Origin: Symbiodinium natans
Taxonomy: Eukaryota; Sar; Dinophyceae; Suessiales; Symbiodiniaceae
Length of the DNA: 64,000 nt
Direction of reading: 5' to 3'
Assembly: GCA_905221605.1 (NCBI GenBank)
Contig: CAJNDS010002563.1
Span: 178,292-242,291 of the forward strand
Shown piece after piece: positions 17,116 through 25,500 of the stretch (its first letter is position 1; each line of letters starts with the position of its first letter). Under the pieces are notes generated by a model that had not been told where the DNA came from, ran no database searches, and worked only from the letters and a program-made list of their open reading frames with translations. A program made the position numbers and the translations under genes.

Positions 17116-19520
17116 TGGCTGCTAGACAGACGAACGAAGCTGCACGCGACGAACGACGAAAAATCCTTCTGCCCGCAGACCGGCGACCTGGGAAACGGCC
17201 CGCCCCAAAAACACCCGCCCTGAACACAGAAACACCCGAACAGCCCCAACATCCTGAGCATCAGAACGCGCGTGGGGTGATTCTGGTCTGAGCGCGCCGC
17301 GTCATGGTTCGCGCGCTTGGCGTTGTGCGCACCGCGAACGCCTAAGGCTTCCAGAGCAGACGACGCGCTCTGCGGAGCCGCGACTACTCCTTTGGCGCAC
17401 GCCTCGCGCACCGCCCCTTCGGCTTGGGCGTCGGTGAAGAACCGCCCATCAATGACCCTACCCGTCCTAACAGTAAGATCATCCACGTAGGCTATCCACT
17501 CCTTAGTATACTTGAGGCGCCTACCTCTGCCGGGGGCATAGGCCCTATCAACCGCAAAGTTGAAATCATCCGGGCCGTTAATCGGGCCAAAGGTGAGGCC
17601 GACAGGGAGATATTTCCCTGATCTCGCCACAATGGCCAACACCTCGCGAGCACGCTTGGTGTTCCTAATTTGATTAAACCCACTAACCGCATCCACGAAG
17701 GTATACCAAACCGAACCTACTGCGGCGGCGAGCACATCGCTACCCCGCCGACAATAGTACGTGGAGCGCTTAATCCGGGCATTTACGCGGCGGTAGTCAA
17801 CCACCAAGCGTCGCTTCCTATGCCGCTTGTAGCTGGGCATTTCCTTGGTCGGAAACGGCGCAGATCCCCAAGCCGAGCTGCCGCGGATCAACTGACCCCG
17901 CTTGCATTCTTCTTCAAGCTTGTCATCGACCCATTGAGCGGACTCGCCCCTCAGACTGTGAGGCTGGGACGAGACCGGCGGCCCGGTGGGGATGCAGTCA
18001 TGGGCGAACTTCCTGACCGTGGTCCTGGTGGTGTCCTCCACCCAGAACCCAGCGGCCTTTCGCCGTATGACCTCCCTGACAGCTGCGATGTCAGCATCGG
18101 TCAGCCCTGGTCTGGTTGGTCCAGGCTCGATCTTCAAACCCGACCATACGAGGTCTCTGTAGGCCTCGGTGCGCCTAGGATCCTCCGCGACCTTCTCGCC
18201 CGCAAGAGCATAGACCTCAAGGTCAGCCCGGACGGAATCCCAGTCCTTGGCGTCCGCCTTGGTTCGCCAAAACGCTTCCTTCTCAGCGGCGTACTTGTCC
18301 ACCTCCTTATCCAGCTCCGCACGCTCTGCTGGCGTGAGGTCCTCGCCCGAGCGCACGTCCGGGAGAGGAACGACTGGAGAGGGCTGTGGTGCAGCCGCGG
18401 CGCTATCCGCACCCGCAGTGGCTGGAAAGCTTTCAACTGCAGCGGTGCACAGCTCTTCTGCGCCCCTCAGACCAAGGTCCTGGAGAGACGCGCAGAAAGC
18501 CGCCCCTATGAGGTTGTAGTCGGCTTGTGCGCGCCCAACGTGCTTGTGCTGCACTGCGCCTAACGCATCCGGCCTACTACACCTCAAACCTACCGATTCT
18601 AAGCTGAACTCGGCGAGCCACAGGGCCCCGCTCTCAACGAGGTTGTCGCGGCCACTGGCCCGCGCGAACTGGCATATGTCAGCCCGCACGAAAGCCCAAG
18701 GCCAGCGTGGCTCAGCGAGCGTCCCAAACAAGGCGCCCCACTCCTCTAGCCGCCAGGGTTCCCACTCCCCTTTTTGTGCCTGCAAATGCAGCGCGACGTG
18801 GGCGCCCGCGCGCGTGCGTTCCTGCGCACACCGGACGACTAGCTGAAGGAAAGCTCGGAGCACATTCTTGCCCTCAAGCCCAATCACGAGCACCTTCGGC
18901 TCTGCGCGCAAAACAGCGCCGCCAATTGCCTCTAAGTGCCCTTCTGCGGCCAGGTTCCAGGTGATCCCGTAGGCCTGCTTGCCTTGCACAAAGGCTGGAA
19001 CGACCCGGTACCCGTGCCTCCTAGCCGCGTCGGAAACGACCGCGTCACCCCAAGCAACCTCTAATACATCGGCAACCCCTCCAAGGAAATACTGCCGGAA
19101 CCAACTCTCGACAGCACCCGACTCTGGGGAAGCCCTAGGCTGCAACACGCGGGGTTCCGCGACCAAGAGGTCCGCGAGGGCCTCTCGGATCGAGAGCACA
19201 CCCGTGCTGGCGCGAGACGCTCGCTCGAGCGTCCTATCCTGCAACGAATACGCTCCCTTGTCCAACTTTCTGGCCGAGGCTGCAGCAAGCACGCCGTCGC
19301 GGTTTAGGTCGATCTTGGAAATGATCTCCCTAACGGAAACCGCTTCGTGGGCCGGACGGGTCCCCTCTGAAAGCGTGAGCGCACCGTCCTCGGCGATAAA
19401 TGCAAGCCGCCATTTGACGCGAACCCCGCTGGCGTCGGGGAGATAGCGGTGGACGCCGACCTGCGCACGGGCAGCATCCACCTGCGTAACCCGTCCTAAC
19501 CTGCACACCTTCGGGTCCAC
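16890..19520 (-). CDS. LTR element ORF2: RT fingers/palm with YVDD, downstream of integrase
   Basis: 876 residues from a GTG/ATG-like start just after an in-frame TAG. The first 60 residues continue the integrase-side domain of ORF1 (DPKVCRLGRVTQVDAARAQV), so a plus-one shift at about 19520 probably joins the two. Residues about 150-260 (VLEVAWGDAVVSDAARRHGY onward) have a Rossmann-like, methyltransferase-like look, with low confidence. The RT core then follows: QLIRGSSAWGSAPFPTKE, RRLVVDYRRVNARI, FVDAVSGFNQI (catalytic Asp610), LPVGLTFGPINGPDDFNF and WIAYVDDLTVRTG (YVDD 678-681). All Ty3/gypsy RT motifs up to motif C are present in order, but no thumb or RNase H follows. Those are in ORF1. 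The last 130 residues look non-coding and overlap ORF3. Confidence 0.85.
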   Translation of the reverse strand: MDPKVCRLGRVTQVDAARAQVGVHRYLPDASGVRVKWRLAFIAEDGALTLSEGTRPAHEAVSVREIISKIDLNRDGVLAAASARKLDKGAYSLQDRTLERASRASTGVLSIREALADLLVAEPRVLQPRASPESGAVESWFRQYFLGGVADVLEVAWGDAVVSDAARRHGYRVVPAFVQGKQAYGITWNLAAEGHLEAIGGAVLRAEPKVLVIGLEGKNVLRAFLQLVVRCAQERTRAGAHVALHLQAQKGEWEPWRLEEWGALFGTLAEPRWPWAFVRADICQFARASGRDNLVESGALWLAEFSLESVGLRCSRPDALGAVQHKHVGRAQADYNLIGAAFCASLQDLGLRGAEELCTAAVESFPATAGADSAAAAPQPSPVVPLPDVRSGEDLTPAERAELDKEVDKYAAEKEAFWRTKADAKDWDSVRADLEVYALAGEKVAEDPRRTEAYRDLVWSGLKIEPGPTRPGLTDADIAAVREVIRRKAAGFWVEDTTRTTVRKFAHDCIPTGPPVSSQPHSLRGESAQWVDDKLEEECKRGQLIRGSSAWGSAPFPTKEMPSYKRHRKRRLVVDYRRVNARIKRSTYYCRRGSDVLAAAVGSVWYTFVDAVSGFNQIRNTKRAREVLAIVARSGKYLPVGLTFGPINGPDDFNFAVDRAYAPGRGRRLKYTKEWIAYVDDLTVRTGRVIDGRFFTDAQAEGAVREACAKGVVAAPQSASSALEALGVRGAHNAKRANHDAARSDQNHPTRVLMLRMLGLFGCFCVQGGCFWGGPFPRSPVCGQKDFSSFVACSFVRLSSSQCLAHRGGFAMTPSWIPLQRVAMEGLRPRASPRRRPIPDLRGRPLRAGGPSDRRRATSSDAWPSVAPSEITRRTL

Positions 19521-22500
19521 CTACACCCCGATAGGCAATGCGGTCGCCAAGGCGGAGGACGAAGTCCCTCCCGCGCCTGGTCAGCGTGAACTCTACCTGC
19601 TTGGCGTCGCCTCGGACCTGCTGCCCTAAGCTGGGGCGAGACGAGTCGTCCCCGCCGGTTCCATCGTCCTCAAAGACGACCGGCTCGCGGGATTCCGCGC
19701 CATCTGCATCCGCAGGGACAAGAATGCAGTCTTCTGCGTGCGCCTCCATCGGGCCGCGCCGGGCGGAAGAAGTACCCCCCGACTCCATCGACACGGGCTC
19801 CAAGGTGAGCCTGTGGCCCTTGACTTCCAACACGCGCCAGGGGCCGGTCAGACCCGGTTTCCAAGGCACACGCCCCGCCCCCTCTGAACGGGCCCTCGGA
19901 GCGTTCCAGACCACTCGGTCTCCTGGCTTGAGGTCCACAGTGCGCCTATGGCGATTCGCAAGTTTCGCCCGCGCTTCTGAAGACCGCGTCCAGTGCTCTC
20001 GGACCGCAGCAGCTAGTTCCGAGAACTGCTTGAACTGGCTCCGAGCCCAATCAGAGATGGGTTCGAACTGCAAGGCGTCTCGCAGGACGTCCTTTTCAAG
20101 TGGTAGAGCGAGCGACCAGCTCCGCTCTAGGTCCCTCGGGGTATACCCGTGGGGTCCCGGAGTGTTGTCTATGACGTACTCCGCCACCACGAGCCAATCC
20201 GACCAAGCTTCAGAAAGGGAGGCGCCGACCTGCCTGACGACCGCCCCCAGCACCTTTTGAACTTCTTGGTGGACTCGCTCGTTTGCGCCCAACTCACAAG
20301 GCCTCAGGGGCGCGCTGAACCGCCACTCGGTCCCAAGCATAGCGCTGAGTTCTGCCATGAGCGCATTCTTGAACTCTGGCCCTCTATCCGACCTGATGAG
20401 GCTCGGGATCGTTCTGCTGCGAAGCACACAGCGCACGAACGCCCTCCTGACTTCAGCATGAGTCAGAGACCTCATCGGCTCGAGGAGGACAGCATGACTG
20501 AGGCAATCGAAGTACGTAAGCGAGTACCTATGCCCCTCCCTGTCCTCTCGGTTCGGACCTTCACAGTCCACGCTGACTTCCTGCCAGCATGTCTCGGCGC
20601 CACATTTGACCGCACGAGCTTCAACCTTCGTCGGTCGAGAGCGGCCTTTAATGCAAGCGAGACACTTGGCGACCCAGGTCCGCACATCTTTCTCTAAGTC
20701 GGGCCACCAGACTGCCCTTTCTAGCAGCTTGACGGTAACCTCAGCAGACCTATGGGCCCCAAGGACTCCACAGTGGACTGAGTTGTAGCAAGCGCGGTGC
20801 CAGGTCACCCCATTCGCGCCCGCGGCCCCGTTGGGAACCACTGGGACAACGACGGTTTGACCCGTCTTGAGGGTCACCTCGCGCTCGAGCAACCCGTCTC
20901 CGGATATCACCATTGGCGGCTCTGGCTTGCGAATCGAGCCCGCCAATGAGGGATCGCGCCGCTGCCCCTCGTACCACGCCGTACGAAGGGATCCCGTGAC
21001 TCGGAACTCCGAAATGTTCGCCGCGTCCCTTGCCTCGACCGCAAGCTGTTCGCGACGATTTTCGTCCTCCCCCGCGACCAGGCTCAAAGACGGAACATCG
21101 CCCTTAAACTCGACCTTGACCTTGGTTGAGGAATGGTCCCAAATGCACAGGATGGGGCTATGGCTAACGAGCTCTAGAACCACTGCCGGGCCCTTGTGCT
21201 CTTCACCCAAAAACGCCAAAACCCTACCCTTCAGTTTGCACTCATTGGCATTCTTCCCGCGACTGATAGCGCCCGCGGTCCAATGCCCTTCTACGCCCTC
21301 GTTGGACGAAGAGAATTGAGCCAGGACCCTTGACGCCTGCGGGGTAGAACTGCGGGGATCCGAAGCTGCTTCTCCGGTTGCCCGCCAGCCAATGACCTGA
21401 GTAACCCTACCCACAAGGGCTATCAGCTTGCTGAAGGAGGGGTCTAAGGCAACCTCTTTACCATCAGACCTCCATAGCACTTCACACTGCTCATTCACGA
21501 CATGTCTGTGGCCGTGCCAGTTCACCACTGACGACCAATGCACGACGATGTCGCCCTGAACCACATTCAGGGGCGAGCAGTTGTGCCCCGCCACCACAGC
21601 ACCGTCTTCTCTAACCACCCATGTGGTCCAGTAAGGCTTCACTTCGCCCCACTTGGAGAGATCCTTGTGCTGGGAGCCGAGGCTGAGCTTCATGGAATGG
21701 CTCTTCTTCCATATCTTCCCACTCAGCATGCCATATGCAGTGGGAACTGGAGCATCTTTGAGCGTAGTCCTAAACCCTACCGCCCATTGCTGGATGGTTG
21801 AGGACCTGACCCTAACCAATCCTCCTGTCCTATCCAAAGTTGCAAGGACGGAGTTGACCTCTAGGCCCACCTCATGGGCCTCAAGGTCGCCCTCGAGCGG
21901 AGGATCGGGCTCCCCCCGCTCGGCTATCTCTACCGAGATATCGACTGCCTCTTTTTCGATGCAGGCGGGGCAGCGGGAAAACAGGTAGGTCCGCTTGCCG
22001 CAGATGCACAGACCCTCATGGTCCCAGAGGGGTCTTGACGGTTCGTCCAGCATCCCTCTAATGCTGGCATCATCAATGGAACGAACCGCGTCCAGCCTCA
22101 AGGACCGCAGAACCTCTACGATCCCAAAACCTCGCAGGGGAGGCTCCGGAAAATCCTTCTTGAGTTCCGGACAAGCCTCGGCCACCTCCAAGTGGCCTTG
22201 CTGCGTGCGCCAAAGGCGTGGCCGCACCGCCCAGATAGCCTTGATGTCTGCCCAAGCCTCTCCTACAGCCCTGGCTTCCTTGCGCTGCAGGTTCCTTGCT
22301 TGGAGCGTGAGCTCGACAACCAAAGGCCACCTAAGGACGGCTGTGACAAGCCCGCCTTGCCCAAGTCCTACGAGGAACTCCGGACGAAACCCCGAAGCTT
22401 CCCTAAGAACCTTGGCACACGAAGTAAGCAAGTCGACCCTGATCCGCTTGATCTTCTTGGTCCCTGCGAGCCTGCCGGCCCCGCAATCAAAATGCGAGGC

Positions 22501-25500
22501 AAGCCCGTCGGTATCCTCAAACGGACCCCAACAACCCCTGACAGCCACCGAAACTCCAGGGAGGCTCGCTTGAAAGACGCGCCTGATCTCAGTCAGTTCT
22601 GCGTCCTGCTCTTTCCAACGCGCGTAGTCAAAGACAACCATGACGCGCACCGGAAGGGCTGCGACGACGCACATCGGCACAGCCGCGGCCTGGACACGGC
22701 CCGCAGGCTCTGGGACGGCGTCGTTGCCGACCGCCCAGGGCACGGGTCCGTCACCCTCAGTACCCTCTCCGAGGTACTGGTCCAGGTCGAAACCTCGGAG
22801 TTGGCCCGAAAGGCCCTCGAGATCTTTCGTCCTCGCCGCAAGGAGCGCATCCCGATCTTTGGGATTGCGGCTAAAACTGTCACCCAGCGTCGCTGAGCGA
22901 CCGCTAAGGCTCCTTATTTCGGACCCATCCATAAGGATTTCCGCAACCCACCGGACGAGTTTCGGATCCATTCCGATGTCCGACGTTTGCGCTCGGGTAA
23001 GGTTGGCATGATCTGTCCAACACAGAGTCCGAATAGAGCCAAACATGCGGCGTGTCGCCCGCTTTACCTCGAGCTGGGCAAACGCCTCCTGTATCAAGGG
23101 CGGCCAGTTTTGCTGCGCGGGGGTCAAGCTCTTTGAGTGCGTCATAAGCACTTTGAGCTGACTCAAGTCACGCGTCATCTGCACGACGCTGCCCCCTACC
23201 GCGATGCCCGACGCATCCGCGATCTGCTCAAGGGGACACGACCCATCCGCAGCAGAGGCCTCATCGAAGGTAGCCAAATTGATGCGGTTCTGCATCATGC
23301 GCTTAATCGCTTTAAAGGCTTTGCAACCCTCGGTGGCGGCTGAGCCCAGCCCGCCTTCAGGAAAGACGGCGCCTGGCTTCTGCCACTGCCCTAAAATCTT
23401 GGCTGCGTGCCCATACTCAACAGGCAGGTAGCCGCGCAACCAATTTGCGCAACCCAAAAATTGCTGAATGTGAAGCTTCTCCCAGAGCGGGGGAAAGTCA
23501 ATCACCGCCTGACAACGCTCTTCGTCAGGCGAACTCCCGTCCCGCCCAATGTTGTGTCCTAGGAGCTTACCTTTGGAGACACAAACTTCGGCCTTGCTGA
23601 TCCCAAAGGAGAACCCAAACAAGATTGACTTGTCTAGGAAACCCTCTAAGGAAACGAGGTGGTCGAGGAGGTGCGGGCACGCCTTAGGGTGCCGGGCGCG
23701 CATATCTGCCGCGAGCTGCTCATAATAATAGTCCGTTGGAGGCTCCTCGATCATCTTATCGATGTCCCAGCTCTCCACGATATGATAGCTCGGGCAGCGC
23801 GCCGTGTCGACCGCGTCTGCTGGGCGCACAGCGTCACTTGCGCCTCTTCCAGCCGTGGCCGATCCCTCACGCCAGCCAGCCCAGCGTGGCCCCTTGCGCG
23901 TCCTAAAGACCGCGAGGCGTTCGGTGACGGGAACCTCATCGCTGCACGCAACGCTTTCCGCCACACGCAAATCCCTCGTGTCCCAAAGACGCCACGCCTC
24001 ACCTGCGCGCTGAAGCAAGCACGTTTCGTAAGGCGCCTTCTCGACCGCCACGGTCCCAAGGTCCTTCTGCGCAGGGCGCCTACCCCACACAGACGCGTAA
24101 CCACCTGGCGCCTCCCACCAGCTGTCGACGCTTGGAAGGTGGTCCAAGCAAGTAAGCACTCCAGGCTCCTCAACAGGGCGCCCAACCGGGCCGCTCCCGC
24201 CCCACACCGAAGCGAGAACAGTCACCGCAGCAAGGACCGATAGCACACCGATCCTGGCGCCGGTACGCAGCCGCCCAAAGGACCGCGCACACGAGGAACA
24301 ACCTTGGAAGCTTCTTGCCGCGGCCCTGGACGCGGACCCGCAAGCAAAGCACGGGTCATGGTCAACCGATGCAACGGCGACCCCACAATCCGCACATGCT
24401 TGCGGAGACGGCTCCGACTCGAACACCGTCTCAATCGCGCCACAACCACAGGCCGCGGTGCTGACGAGGCCGGAACGCACTTCCGCAACAACCTCGCCCG
24501 GCTGGAGAGAGTGGTCACACTCTTGGGCTGCAAGCAACACAAACCCTTTACCCTCTCCTGTGGGCCAAAGGCCTGGCACAGCCTCAACCCCACACTCAAC
24601 CGGAAGCACGACCTCGGACAGGGATCCCTCTGCGGAGACTCCTGACTCACGCACGACCGGCACCAGCACCCCATCGCCTGGCGAGAGCTCGAGCGGCTCT
24701 TCCCCGTCGTAGCGGAGGAGCTCACGACTTCCGCCCCCAGGCTCGCTGCATGACGCGTCGTCCAGGCTCGACAACCGCGCTTCAAAGGCATAGGCCCTGT
24801 CCTTCCGAGTCCTACTGTGGTCCTCACACCTGGGCATCCTGATTCCCAGCGTGTCGAGGACGTGAAAGTCGGGACCCGGCCTGAATCCCAAGCCCATCCT
24901 TCCGGCGCAGTCGAACGCTCTGCCGCCAAGGATAAGTCCGTGCCAATCGGACGTCCCTCTGGCAGCGATTTTGCATCGCACGAAAATCTCCGTGTTGGGG
25001 CGACAGTCGTCCGCCGTTTTGCCTTCCAGCAGCGTGACGCGCAGGACTGCTGCCCCCTTCAGAGGAACCGGGGCTCCCGAAGCTATGCTATGCACATATT
25101 CGGGGTGGACCCACTTCTCAAGTCTCACGACCGGAAAGCTAGGATCCTCCGTGCTGATCCCTAGCTCTGCAGCCCGGTTCATCATGCCTACCACGAGTTC
25201 CTCAGTCACGTGGTTTGCACCGGCGCAACCGTCAAGCATGCACTCGACCTTGCGATCGAGGACCTGGACCACCGTTCTGTACTGGTAGCCTCCTGGCTCG
25301 TTGTCTGCCAGGTTCCACCAGTCCTTCGGCAGATCGTCCAAGGTGGCGAACTTGTCCCGCCCGCCTTTGCTTAACGGAAGCGCGTGCTGCTGCACCGCGG
25401 CGTGTCCTGCGGCTCCTGAGACGCCTGCCTGGACGCCTGAGCTGCCTATCTGGACACTGAACGCGGCGAAGGGGTTAGACATGGAGGCACCGGAGGGCGG

